A stretch of 64,000 bases of DNA from positions 2,852,001-2,916,000 of the forward strand of contig NZ_CP010817.1 of the NCBI RefSeq assembly GCF_000833025.1, in the 5' to 3' direction. The notes below the pieces were generated by a model. That model saw nothing but the letters and a program-made list of their open reading frames with translations. It was not told the DNA's origin and did not search any database. Origin of the DNA: Myroides profundi (GTDB lineage Bacteria > Bacteroidota > Bacteroidia > Flavobacteriales > Flavobacteriaceae). The first letter of the stretch is position 1. Each line of letters starts with the position of its first letter. The translations under genes were made by a program, and so were the position numbers. Shown piece after piece: positions 45,298 through 53,661 of this stretch.

Positions 45298-45939
45298 ATG
45301 AAAAAACTTACTATAAATCAACAACAGCTAATTATCGCTGAGATAGCAAGATATAATGTGCGTTATGCCAATCTTAAAGAAGAATTGACAGACCATATCT
45401 TCTGTGAAATAGAAGAGCTATATCATACAGGATACGAGTTTGAACAAGCTTTTATACAAGTATTTGATAAATGGCATCCTATGCTGACTCCTAGAAAAGA
45501 CTTTAAGTATAGACACGTCCCTTCTTTTATCTCTAATACGTGGTATCGTAGAGATGATAACAGATGGAGAATAGCAGGTGTTATCACCTCTCTATTTGCC
45601 GTAATAAACCTATTCATTCTAAAATTGGATAATATTACATACACTACTAGCTTTTTTACAATTAGTTTGATAGGTCTTGTATTATCTGTTTTTCTACTTA
45701 TTAAGAATAGAAAGAGACAGCACTATAGAGCTTCTTATTTGATTCTAAAAGCGATGGTATCTGGAGGAATACTACTAGTATCCACTTTTGTATTAAGAAT
45801 AAAAATTGAGTCTTTTAGGGTTAATGACTTTCATGTAGAGAATTTTAACTTACTCTCATTAATTGTTCTATACCACTGTATCAATATTATACTGTTATCT
45901 ATGGAGAATAGTAAACAACAACGAACACAGATTGCTTAA
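45298..45939 (+). CDS. HAAS-like membrane protein, array member 1 (type A)
   Basis: 213 aa. N-terminal helical domain (about 1-65) with the array signature: YNVRYANLKEELTDHIFCEI, EELYHTGYEF, then FDKWHPML. Four hydrophobic segments follow (about 97-116 WRIAGVITSLFAVINLFIL, 120-140, 153-171, 183-200). Type A members share the F.KWH motif and a short linker. Resembles the alpha-helical HAAS/DUF1700 domain linked to PadR regulators, where the membrane part may sense a signal; inferred from fold pattern and position. Confidence 0.75.
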   Translation: MKKLTINQQQLIIAEIARYNVRYANLKEELTDHIFCEIEELYHTGYEFEQAFIQVFDKWHPMLTPRKDFKYRHVPSFISNTWYRRDDNRWRIAGVITSLFAVINLFILKLDNITYTTSFFTISLIGLVLSVFLLIKNRKRQHYRASYLILKAMVSGGILLVSTFVLRIKIESFRVNDFHVENFNLLSLIVLYHCINIILLSMENSKQQRTQIA

Positions 45940-45953
45940 AAAAAGAAAATGCT

Positions 45954-46589
45954 ATGAAAACATTAAGTAACCTAGAAATAAAACAAATAGAATGTGAGAT
46001 AAATGAATATAATATTCAATATGAAGATATTATAGCAGAAGTGACTGATCATATTATATGTGAAATAGAATATGAAATGAATCAACATAACCTTGACTTT
46101 GATAATGCATTCATATTAGTATTTAATAAATGGCGACCTATGTTAAGGCCTAATCTAAGTTCTAAATACAATGATATCCCTTCTTTTATCTCTAATTCGT
46201 GGACAGAAAAAGAGAGTGCTAGATGGAAAATAGCTGGAGCCCTGACAGCGTTATTTGGTGTATTCTACTTCAGTATCTCATATTGGACTAGGTATGACTT
46301 ACTTCTGTTTGCTGTAGTGCTATTAGGGATTACTGTCTTGTTATCTTTTAATATGTTTAGATTCTTAAAAAAGACACAGAATTATAGAAGCTTTTATTTA
46401 AAGACCTTATCTAAAAAACAAAGTATTAATGTCTTAGTATTTATGGGGCTTACTGTATATGAGCTATCTAGATATATTAGTAAACCTAACACCGACTTTG
46501 GTACTCTGATAATAGGATTAATAGCAATCTATACGTTCATAAATACTGTATTGATCTACAGAGAAAGCTTGAAGCTGATAAAAAACTAA
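45954..46589 (+). CDS. HAAS-like membrane protein, array member 2 (type A)
   Basis: 211 aa. The N-terminal signature reads YNIQYEDIIAEVTDHIICEI, then FNKWRPML. Its linker PSFISNSW and membrane part are most like member 1 (both carry W(R/K)IAG at the start of helix 1), so members 1 and 2 form a closer pair. Four hydrophobic segments. 14 bp after member 1. Confidence 0.75.
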   Translation: MKTLSNLEIKQIECEINEYNIQYEDIIAEVTDHIICEIEYEMNQHNLDFDNAFILVFNKWRPMLRPNLSSKYNDIPSFISNSWTEKESARWKIAGALTALFGVFYFSISYWTRYDLLLFAVVLLGITVLLSFNMFRFLKKTQNYRSFYLKTLSKKQSINVLVFMGLTVYELSRYISKPNTDFGTLIIGLIAIYTFINTVLIYRESLKLIKN

Positions 46590-46602
46590 AAAAGAAAAGG
46601 CT

Positions 46603-47322
46603 ATGAAAACACTACAACCACTAGAACTAGATAAAATTAGACAAGAACTAATCAACCACAAGGTTGAATACATAGAGGTAATAGAAGAACTGACAGACCA
46701 TATCGCTAATAGTATTGAGCAACAATGGAGTGAATCTAATACTCAAATAACTTTTGAAGAGGCATTAGCTATAGAGATTAATAAATTCGGGATTAAAGGA
46801 TTAAGCAAAGTACAAACTCAGATGAATAAAGCTCAAATATATGAGTACTTGCGTATCATCGGTTTAGGTATAAAAGAGTACTTTGTAACTTATAAAGTAT
46901 TCTATCTACTAGCTATTTTTATTGGTTCGCTTCTACTGTTTAATATTTCAAGTAAATGGTATTTTATAGACAGAATGTTTAATGTTGGTTATTTAGCTAC
47001 GATTGTAACTTTTAATCTAGTTATCATGATAGAAAGTGATAGTAGTTGTAAATTACCTTATCTGGGAAATACAAAAAGATATATTTCTAATGCGTACTAT
47101 TTACTAGTAAAACAGTTAACCTATTTCTCTTTAATACCTATGATAATTCTTTGTTTTAGTAAAACTTCTCAACAGTTTATCTATTCAAACAGCGCTTTTA
47201 TCTGGGTACCTAAAAGTATTCTATTTACACTCTTGTTGATTATCCCTTTCATCATTCTCAATAAACTGAGACCTATGATACTTAAAAAAAAGAATGAACT
47301 ATCGCAATCTAAAGTGATCTAA
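46603..47322 (+). CDS. HAAS-like membrane protein, array member 3 (type B)
   Basis: 239 aa. Type B N-terminus: KVEYIEVIEELTDHIANSIE, QQWSE, then a longer helical part with FEEALAIEINKFGIKGLSK instead of the F.KWH motif. Four hydrophobic segments (VFYLLAIFIGSLLLFNI, YLATIVTFNLVIMI, YFSLIPMIILCF, ILFTLLLIIPFIIL). The C-terminus is lysine-rich. Function unknown; part of the PadR-led array. Confidence 0.75.
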   Translation: MKTLQPLELDKIRQELINHKVEYIEVIEELTDHIANSIEQQWSESNTQITFEEALAIEINKFGIKGLSKVQTQMNKAQIYEYLRIIGLGIKEYFVTYKVFYLLAIFIGSLLLFNISSKWYFIDRMFNVGYLATIVTFNLVIMIESDSSCKLPYLGNTKRYISNAYYLLVKQLTYFSLIPMIILCFSKTSQQFIYSNSAFIWVPKSILFTLLLIIPFIILNKLRPMILKKKNELSQSKVI

Positions 47323-47337
47323 TTAATTGTCTATACC

Positions 47338-47949
47338 ATGAAAACACTATCTACTAACCAAATAAAAGAAATAGAAGAGTTCTTAATCACTCAATACAAT
47401 ATCAAGTATCAAGATACTCGTGATGAGGTATTGGATCACATTGCTTGTGAGATAGAAGAACTGATGAATGAGGATTTTGGCTATGAGATTGCTTTTAAAA
47501 AGACATTTAATAAATGGCATAAAGATTTGAGTCCTCATTTATGGATTAGATATAACAATATCCCTAGATTCATAGCTAAACAATGGTTTTGGAGTGATTT
47601 TTTAAGCTTTGCTGTTATTATCACATTAGGAATTAGTATTCCATATTTATTTAAGAATAGCATCTCTCAATATAATCTAGCTGATGTACTAGTTTCTACT
47701 CTTAGTCTTTTAGGCGTACTATTAGGAGGTTTCGTATATCTTAATAATTATAAAAACAAAGGATATAGAATAAGCTTGTTAAAACGTGAAGCATTATCAT
47801 ATGGAGGAATATGTTTATTCTATTATATCTTATTTCTAAGTGGTGATGTTACCTATAAAATTTTACCATTACCACTATTAGCAACATTTACTCAAATATA
47901 TTATTTCAGAGAAGCTCTTAAAGTAAAACATAATCCATCAAGAGTATGA
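47338..47949 (+). CDS. HAAS-like membrane protein, array member 4 (type A)
   Basis: 203 aa. The N-terminal segment YNIKYQDTRDEVLDHIACEI is identical in member 5 and differs by one residue in member 6 at protein level, while the membrane part is different. FNKWH motif present. Four hydrophobic segments. Its stop overlaps the start of member 5 by 4 bp (ATGA). Confidence 0.77.
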   Translation: MKTLSTNQIKEIEEFLITQYNIKYQDTRDEVLDHIACEIEELMNEDFGYEIAFKKTFNKWHKDLSPHLWIRYNNIPRFIAKQWFWSDFLSFAVIITLGISIPYLFKNSISQYNLADVLVSTLSLLGVLLGGFVYLNNYKNKGYRISLLKREALSYGGICLFYYILFLSGDVTYKILPLPLLATFTQIYYFREALKVKHNPSRV

Positions 47950-48581
47950 CAACACTATCTACTGACCAAATAAAACATATAGAAGAGACCTTAATCACTC
48001 AATACAATATCAAGTATCAAGATACTCGTGATGAGGTGTTAGATCATATTGCTTGTGAGATAGAAGAGCTGATGAATGAGGGAAATGAATATGAAAACGC
48101 TATGGAATTAGTATTTAAAAATTGGCATTCAAAACTATTACTAGAACATTTTGGAGTCTATAAAGGTATCCCAAAGTTTATATCTCGTCCAATAGTTAAA
48201 CTTGTAACACAGCCTAATTGGACTGTATATCTCTTAACTTTCTTTGTATCAATTGGACTTACTGTTTTTTTTAGCATACAGAAAATAAGTGCTGTTACAG
48301 CTTTTGTGTCAATACTAACAATTACGATAACAGTAGCTACAATCTCTCTTTACAACACTAAAAGACTAAAGGGGTACTACTTAGATATATACAAACGATT
48401 ATTGGTTATGGAGATCAGTGTAAGTGTTCTCTTATTTGTTCTAATGACCTTTTTAGATAACTTACTACAATTAAATTATAGTAGTATAGATTCTGTTGTT
48501 ATGTATCACTTTACAATTACTTGGTATCATATCTATTTATTCAGAAACTTGATAAAAAAAGGTGAATTAAGCACCTCTTAA
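47946..48581 (+). CDS. HAAS-like membrane protein, array member 5 (type A)
   Basis: 211 aa. The first ~45 codons are nearly identical in DNA to member 6 (48601) and very close to member 4 (47338); after the EELMNEG segment the sequences diverge sharply. The FKNWH motif is a type A variant. Four hydrophobic segments. Confidence 0.77.
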   Translation: MTTLSTDQIKHIEETLITQYNIKYQDTRDEVLDHIACEIEELMNEGNEYENAMELVFKNWHSKLLLEHFGVYKGIPKFISRPIVKLVTQPNWTVYLLTFFVSIGLTVFFSIQKISAVTAFVSILTITITVATISLYNTKRLKGYYLDIYKRLLVMEISVSVLLFVLMTFLDNLLQLNYSSIDSVVMYHFTITWYHIYLFRNLIKKGELSTS

Positions 48582-48600
48582 CTATTAAATCAACACTATT

Positions 48601-49248
48601 ATGACAACACTTACTACTGACCAAATAAAACATATAGAAGGGACCTTAATCACTCAATACAATATCAAGTATCAAGATACTCGTGATGAGGTACTAGATC
48701 ATATTTCTTGTGAGATAGAAGAGCTGATGAATGAAGGTCCTTATTTTCACGAGGCTAGTAAAATAACAATAGCTAAATGGCATAGTCAATTAAAGCCTTC
48801 TAATTGGGTAATCAACAAAACGCCTAGATTTATAGTCAGTCCATTAATTGTAAAAGACATGCAAAGCATTGGATTACTATTTATTTTGGCTGTATTCACT
48901 ACCTCTATAATTCATGTCTTTATCAAAGATCAATTATTCATCTTAGGACTTGCTTTAGCTATCACAGCTTTTCCTATGTTAGTAATGGGTTACCTCAAGT
49001 ATAAAAAGAATCATTACGCGAACTTTAAACTGGATTACTACACCGAACATATCAAAGGCGTTGCTTGGTTTAGTTTATTTGTTTTAGATGGCATGGTAGC
49101 TTTATATTATAGTTTCACGAGTACTTTTTCGATAGTTTACTTAAACCTAATATTCTTACTACTAGCTATATTCTTATCGAGTATAGCTATGTATTTGACC
49201 TTAAAACACAACCAAGAATACAACAGTGTTTCATCTAAAATATTGTAA
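48601..49248 (+). CDS. HAAS-like membrane protein, array member 6 (type A)
   Basis: 215 aa. Same 5' cassette as members 4 and 5 (DEVLDHISCEIEELMNEG), then IAKWHSQL and a distinct membrane part with four hydrophobic segments (IGLLFILAVFTTSIIHVFI, LFILGLALAITAFPMLVMGY, and two near the C-terminus). Ends 2 bp before member 7. Confidence 0.77.
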   Translation: MTTLTTDQIKHIEGTLITQYNIKYQDTRDEVLDHISCEIEELMNEGPYFHEASKITIAKWHSQLKPSNWVINKTPRFIVSPLIVKDMQSIGLLFILAVFTTSIIHVFIKDQLFILGLALAITAFPMLVMGYLKYKKNHYANFKLDYYTEHIKGVAWFSLFVLDGMVALYYSFTSTFSIVYLNLIFLLLAIFLSSIAMYLTLKHNQEYNSVSSKIL

Positions 49249-49250
49249 TT

Positions 49251-49949
49251 ATGAAAACACTTACTATTGATCAAATAAAAGAGATAAAAGATTTTATCAT
49301 CAGTAAAGATGTGAAGTATTACGAAATAATAGAAGAACTTACTGATCATCTAGCTTCTTCTATAGAAGAGAAATGGTCTGAAGGTGACAATAATAACTTA
49401 GAATATCTATTAGCTAAAGAATATGAAAACTTTGGTTCTTATAAATTCTTATCTATTCAAGAAAGTAGAGAAAAACAAAAGTTCAGAGAATATAAACATA
49501 TGTTTTTTAAATCTTTAAAAGAGTTTTTCACATTTCCTTTAATAGTTACAGTTTTAGCTATAGTATTACTAATTACAGCATTACTTCATTGGATAGGTCA
49601 AGAATTTAAATTCTTAACAATGATATTTATAATGAGCCCAGTTATTGTATTCTTTTATAGCTATGCAAAAGATTTATTGTTACGCAAAAAAGTGAAGGCA
49701 AAACTACTATTAGACAGTACTTATTCATCTGTTATGAGTTTTTCGTTACTCTCAAATACAATCTTCTTTAATATCATTATGCAGGGTAAAAGGCTCTTTA
49801 ACCTACCTACTACTTATGACTCTATAGGGGATTGTTTATTAATGGCTTCGGGTTTAACCTTAACTATACTTAGTATCTATGTAGGTCTTAATATCATCAA
49901 GCCAACCTACCAAAATGAAAGAGATAGAATATTAAAAACTATTAACTAG
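49251..49949 (+). CDS. HAAS-like membrane protein, array member 7 (type B)
   Basis: 232 aa. N-terminus DVKYYEIIEELTDHLASSIE, EKWSEG, then LLAKEYENFGSYKF, the type B pattern. Four hydrophobic segments after about residue 85 (FFTFPLIVTVLAIVLLITAL, FLTMIFIMSPVIVFFYSY and two more). Starts 2 bp after member 6. Confidence 0.75.
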   Translation: MKTLTIDQIKEIKDFIISKDVKYYEIIEELTDHLASSIEEKWSEGDNNNLEYLLAKEYENFGSYKFLSIQESREKQKFREYKHMFFKSLKEFFTFPLIVTVLAIVLLITALLHWIGQEFKFLTMIFIMSPVIVFFYSYAKDLLLRKKVKAKLLLDSTYSSVMSFSLLSNTIFFNIIMQGKRLFNLPTTYDSIGDCLLMASGLTLTILSIYVGLNIIKPTYQNERDRILKTIN

Positions 49950-49955
49950 ACACTT

Positions 49956-50645
49956 ATGAAAACACTTACTACTGACCAAATACAAGCTCTACACACTTTC
50001 GTAAAGAAGCACTATGTAGAATACTATGATATCGAACTGGAGCTAGTCGATCACTTAGCCAATGGAATAGAATCTCAATGGAGAGAGGATGGTTCACTTC
50101 CTTTTGAAACAGCGTTAGACAGAGAGTTTAAGAAGTTTGGGATATTTGGGTTTAGTACAATCATTGAGAAGAAGGAGAATAGTCTTACGTATTTTTATCT
50201 TGGCATTATTCTAAAAGAAGTTCTGCGCTTCCTGCATTGGCCTAAATTACTCTTAACGAGTGCACTCTTTTATATCATATATACATCACTTAGTTATCTA
50301 TCAACTATGTTTGAGAATAGAGATATAATATCTGTGATTATATGGAGTCTAATGCCTCTTGTTTTTATTTATTTTATCGTAGAGGCGGCTCAAATTAAAA
50401 AGCTTCATAAAGCGACTCAAAAGAAGTGGTTTATGGATAGAATAAGATTATCTGTAATAGCATTTCCTTTATCTGCTCTATACATCACGTATTATTTTGG
50501 AAGATTTATAGCTGATAAGTCTATTGTGTTATCAAGTGTACTTATCTTATTCGTAGGACTCTGGATATACATCACATACAATGTTATATCTCCTAAGCTC
50601 AAACTAGAAAAAGAAGCTACTATCAAGAAGTTTAACACCCTATAA
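49956..50645 (+). CDS. HAAS-like membrane protein, array member 8 (type B)
   Basis: 229 aa. N-terminus KKHYVEYYDIELELVDHLAN, GIESQWRED; the first ~200 bp are almost identical to member 9 (50654). FKKFGIFGFS is the type B linker. After about residue 70 the two diverge. Four hydrophobic segments. Confidence 0.77.
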   Translation: MKTLTTDQIQALHTFVKKHYVEYYDIELELVDHLANGIESQWREDGSLPFETALDREFKKFGIFGFSTIIEKKENSLTYFYLGIILKEVLRFLHWPKLLLTSALFYIIYTSLSYLSTMFENRDIISVIIWSLMPLVFIYFIVEAAQIKKLHKATQKKWFMDRIRLSVIAFPLSALYITYYFGRFIADKSIVLSSVLILFVGLWIYITYNVISPKLKLEKEATIKKFNTL

Positions 50646-50653
50646 CTACTGTT

Positions 50654-51355
50654 ATGACAACACTATCTACTGACCAAATACAAGCTCTACACACTTTCGT
50701 AAAGAAGCACTATGTAGAATATTATGATATCGAACTGGAGCTAGTCGATCACTTAGCTAATGGAATAGAGTCTCAATGGAGAGAGGATGGTTCACTTACT
50801 TTTGAAACAGTGTTAGACAGAGAGTTTAAGAAGTTTGGGGTATTTGGGTTTAGTGATGTAGTAGACTCTAAAATAAAATTGGCAACGAATAGTTACTTAA
50901 AACAGATGTATAAAGTCTTATTAAGTTTCTTCACCATTCCTAAAATAATTGTTTCACTAGCTATATTTTTATTGAGTTTCGCTATTGGTTTAACTCTGCC
51001 TAATTACTATTTAGAAATATTTATAATCACATCTTTTATACTTCTTTTAGGCTTTATAGGTATGGGAATCAGATGGCAGATAGAACTCAAACAGATCAAT
51101 AAAGAAAGCAATAAGAAGTGGTATTTAACTAGAGTGGCTACTATGGCTCTTGGAGGCCCTGTAATACTAGTTATAGCTCCTTCTTTTAATCTGATTAATC
51201 TATTACAAAACTATATTTCATCGATTAGTTTTCTTATTCTAACCTCCTTTTTGATAACCTTATTAATACTGTGGGTTTATATCTCTCTTTTTGTATTTAT
51301 ACCCTTTATGCGCAAAGAGATACACCATTCCATTCAACGACACCAACTAACTTAA
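50654..51355 (+). CDS. HAAS-like membrane protein, array member 9 (type B)
   Basis: 233 aa. Shares its 5' ~200 bp with member 8, then differs. Four hydrophobic segments (IIVSLAIFLLSFAIGLTL, IFIITSFILLLGFIGMGI, and two in the C-terminal third). Last full-size gene of the array; followed by a 20-codon mini-ORF. Confidence 0.77.
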   Translation: MTTLSTDQIQALHTFVKKHYVEYYDIELELVDHLANGIESQWREDGSLTFETVLDREFKKFGVFGFSDVVDSKIKLATNSYLKQMYKVLLSFFTIPKIIVSLAIFLLSFAIGLTLPNYYLEIFIITSFILLLGFIGMGIRWQIELKQINKESNKKWYLTRVATMALGGPVILVIAPSFNLINLLQNYISSISFLILTSFLITLLILWVYISLFVFIPFMRKEIHHSIQRHQLT

Positions 51356-51367
51356 ACACACCTTACT

Positions 51368-51430
51368 ATGATCGCATTAATCACTAAAATTGCGTTGTAC
51401 ATCTGCAACCTAGTATTACATTGGCTATAA
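51368..51430 (+). CDS. Possible 20-aa hydrophobic peptide at the array end
   Basis: ATG at 51368, stop TAA at 51428-51430. The product is nearly all hydrophobic with one Lys and one His (starts MIALITKIALYIC), long enough for one membrane helix. The spacing from the previous stop (12 nt) is like that between the array genes. No homologue is known to me, so it may be chance. Confidence 0.35.
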   Translation: MIALITKIALYICNLVLHWL

Positions 51431-51445
51431 ATACACCTTAGACAG

Positions 51446-51476
51446 TGTGCTATTTTCTATAAAAAAACTACTTTTG
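51446..51476 (+). promoter_or_regulatory. Promoter of rlmH
   Basis: TGTG (51446-51449, one off TTTG), 19-nt spacer, TACTTTTG (51469-51476). Predicted start lies close before the ATG at 51496. The rlmH gene is therefore probably separate from the array operon. Confidence 0.65.
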
Positions 51477-51495
51477 CAAAAAATAAATCAGACAG

Positions 51496-51969
51496 ATGAA
51501 TATCAAATTACTTGCAATAGGAAAGACAGACAGTAAACCATTACAAACGTTAATGGATGAATATATGAAGAGATTGTCTTTTTATGTAAAGTTTGACCTA
51601 GAGGTAATTCCTGATATCAAGAATGCGAAGAATATGTCTGAAGATCAGCAGAAACAAAAAGAGGGGGAACTAATCTTATCTAAGATAGGCCCTACTGATC
51701 AGCTAATCTTACTAGATGATAAAGGAAAAGAGTTTACTAGCATTGGCTTCGCTGATGAGCTACAAAAAAAGATGAACTCTGGTATCAAGACCTTAGTATT
51801 CGTTATCGGAGGGCCTTATGGTTTCTCAGAGGACGTGTATAAAAATGCAAAAGGGAAAATATCACTTTCTAGAATGACATTTTCCCATCAGATGATTCGT
51901 TTATTTATTATCGAACAGATTTATAGAGGATTCACTATCCTGCGCAATGAACCTTATCATCACGAGTAG
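51496..51969 (+). CDS. rlmH: 23S rRNA (pseudouridine1915-N3)-methyltransferase RlmH
   Basis: 157 aa, exact family length. SPOUT-class knot: LILLDDKGKEFTSIGFA, VFVIGGPYGFSEDVY and the C-terminal LSRMTFSHQMIRLFIIEQIY, TILRNEPYHHE. It methylates N3 of pseudouridine 1915 in helix 69 of the large ribosomal subunit, on the assembled 70S ribosome. Own promoter (51446). Confidence 0.96.
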   Translation: MNIKLLAIGKTDSKPLQTLMDEYMKRLSFYVKFDLEVIPDIKNAKNMSEDQQKQKEGELILSKIGPTDQLILLDDKGKEFTSIGFADELQKKMNSGIKTLVFVIGGPYGFSEDVYKNAKGKISLSRMTFSHQMIRLFIIEQIYRGFTILRNEPYHHE

Positions 51970-51975
51970 GTTTTT

Positions 51976-52105
51976 AGTTTACGGTAAACGGTGAACAGTT
52001 TACAGTAATCAGTGAACAGTTTACGGTTAACATTTTCAGTTAATCGGTTTACAGTGGACAGTTTCACAAAAAAACGGTTTCACGATTTTACAGTTTCACG
52101 ATTCG
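51976..52105. repeat. Degenerate ~21-bp tandem repeats between convergent genes
   Basis: Units begin AGTTTACGG/AGTTTACAG: 51976-51996, 51997-52017, 52018-52037, 52038-52059, then shorter AGTTTCACG-type units to 52105. Several units contain GTTTAC/GTAAAC inverted pairs. Non-coding, between rlmH and the lipoprotein gene. Confidence 0.75.
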
Positions 52106-52106
52106 A

Positions 52107-52715
52107 CTAATAAATTAAATCTGTCTTTAAAAACTTGTCTACTACTTCTTTTTCTACAAAGAAAATACGGGTCTGTAAATAAGTTTCGTATGTTACGTCT
52201 TTATTCACTCCTAGTTGTAGACTATCTTTATCTTTTATAGCCTCTATTAATTGGTCTTTAGTCACTGACTTACCTTCTACTAAGAAGTTATTAGCATCTT
52301 TTAGATATACTACTTTATCTAGAGAAGTAGGTCCTACGAAACCAAAGTCTAAGTCTTTAATTGGAAAAAGAGAAAGATGCTTGTGTAGTGTATCAGCATA
52401 ACTTAGATATACTCCCTTCTCATCTCTATGCATATTGTCTTCTGCATATTTGTGATCTTTAATTCTCTTTATCTCTTGTAATACTTCTTTAGCATTCAAA
52501 TCACGCTGAACAGAAACAATATAGTTCGTACCAGCAATTCTGTTGGCGTCATTTAAATTAAAGCTCTTTCCTTCTTCTCCTGTTTCAAAGTAAATAGGTG
52601 AATGATCGTCTATTCCTTCTTCAACAATAAAAGAAGCTCTACTTAATTGCATTTCTTTCTTATTACAGCTCACTAATAATAGTAAAGCAGGTATTAATAG
52701 TAGCACTTTTTTCAT
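52107..52715 (-). CDS. Lipoprotein of unknown function downstream of folP
   Basis: 202 aa with a lipoprotein signal (LLLLVSC lipobox, then NKKE). No domain I can name; the sequence is mixed alpha/beta and charged. It overlaps the folP stop by 4 bp, so the two genes are translationally coupled. Likely anchored in the inner or outer membrane facing the periplasm. Confidence 0.72.
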   Translation of the reverse strand: MKKVLLLIPALLLLVSCNKKEMQLSRASFIVEEGIDDHSPIYFETGEEGKSFNLNDANRIAGTNYIVSVQRDLNAKEVLQEIKRIKDHKYAEDNMHRDEKGVYLSYADTLHKHLSLFPIKDLDFGFVGPTSLDKVVYLKDANNFLVEGKSVTKDQLIEAIKDKDSLQLGVNKDVTYETYLQTRIFFVEKEVVDKFLKTDLIY

Positions 52716-53536
52716 ATACTCAATTGTTTTATTATTTCTCTTGTTTGTACAGCCTCTTTCACATCGTGAACTCTTAAGATATGAGCTCCTTTTTGTAAAG
52801 CTACTGTATTTAATACTGTCGTTCCGTTTAATGCCTCTTGAGGAGTAATATCAAATAACTTATAGATCATAGACTTCCTAGATATACCTACTAAAATAGG
52901 CAATTCAAAAGAAGATAACAACTCCATTTTACTCATCAGCTCATAATTTTGTTCCAATGTTTTAGCAAAGCCAAAGCCTGGATCTAGTATGATATCGTTA
53001 ATCTTATATTCTCTTGCTTTTGCTACTCGCTCTGAGAAGTATATTTTCACTTCTTTTACTAAGTCATTATACGAAGTCATCGTCTGCATCGTCTGTGGAG
53101 TTCCTCTCATGTGCATCATAATATAAGGCACTTGTAACTCCCCTACAGTAGCCAACATCTGCTCGTCTAAATGCCCTGCAGCAATATCATTTATAATAGA
53201 TGCTCCTGCAGCCATGGTAGCTCTAGCCACACCTGCTCTAAAGGTATCAATAGAAAGGTGCATAGTCGGGAACTCTTTTTGAAGTAACTCTACAATAGGT
53301 ACGATACGTTCTATCTCTTCTTCTTCACTGACATACTCTGCACTAGGTTTACTAGAATACGCTCCCACATCGATAAAGTCAGCACCTTGCTTTATCATCT
53401 GCTCTGCATGGTTTAAAAAAGCTAGATCAGACTTATACTTTCCTCCATCAAAAAAAGAATTAGGAGTGATATTTAATATTCCCATTATTTTTGGAGAACT
53501 TAAATCAATCAATTCTCCTTTACAATTTATTGTCAT
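52712..53536 (-). CDS. folP: Dihydropteroate synthase FolP
   Basis: 274 aa TIM barrel. Diagnostic loops: IMGILNITPNSFFDGGK (loop 1 region), DVGAYSSKPSA (loop 2), LSIDTFRAGVA, INDIAAG and LDPGFGFAKTLEQNYELM, then VGISRKSMI. It joins p-aminobenzoate to dihydropterin pyrophosphate in folate synthesis and is the sulphonamide target. Divergent from the DUF1599 gene; coupled with a lipoprotein gene. Confidence 0.96.
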   Translation of the reverse strand: MTINCKGELIDLSSPKIMGILNITPNSFFDGGKYKSDLAFLNHAEQMIKQGADFIDVGAYSSKPSAEYVSEEEEIERIVPIVELLQKEFPTMHLSIDTFRAGVARATMAAGASIINDIAAGHLDEQMLATVGELQVPYIMMHMRGTPQTMQTMTSYNDLVKEVKIYFSERVAKAREYKINDIILDPGFGFAKTLEQNYELMSKMELLSSFELPILVGISRKSMIYKLFDITPQEALNGTTVLNTVALQKGAHILRVHDVKEAVQTREIIKQLSI

Positions 53537-53626
53537 TGTGTGTAATGCGTTACTTTTTTATGTAGTTTTATATAATTAAAAACAGCTAAAATACTTCTAC
53601 CTCTTTCAAAGGGTTAGTATTATTAG

Positions 53627-53634
53627 TATTTTTG
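53627..53634 (+). promoter_or_regulatory. -7 box of the DUF1599-tpiA operon
   Basis: TATTTTTG matches TAnnTTTG, 28 bp before the ATG at 53662; TTTC (53604-53607) lies 19 nt upstream as a near match to -33. Confidence 0.6.
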
Positions 53635-53661
53635 AAAAAATATTACACAAATATAATCCAA

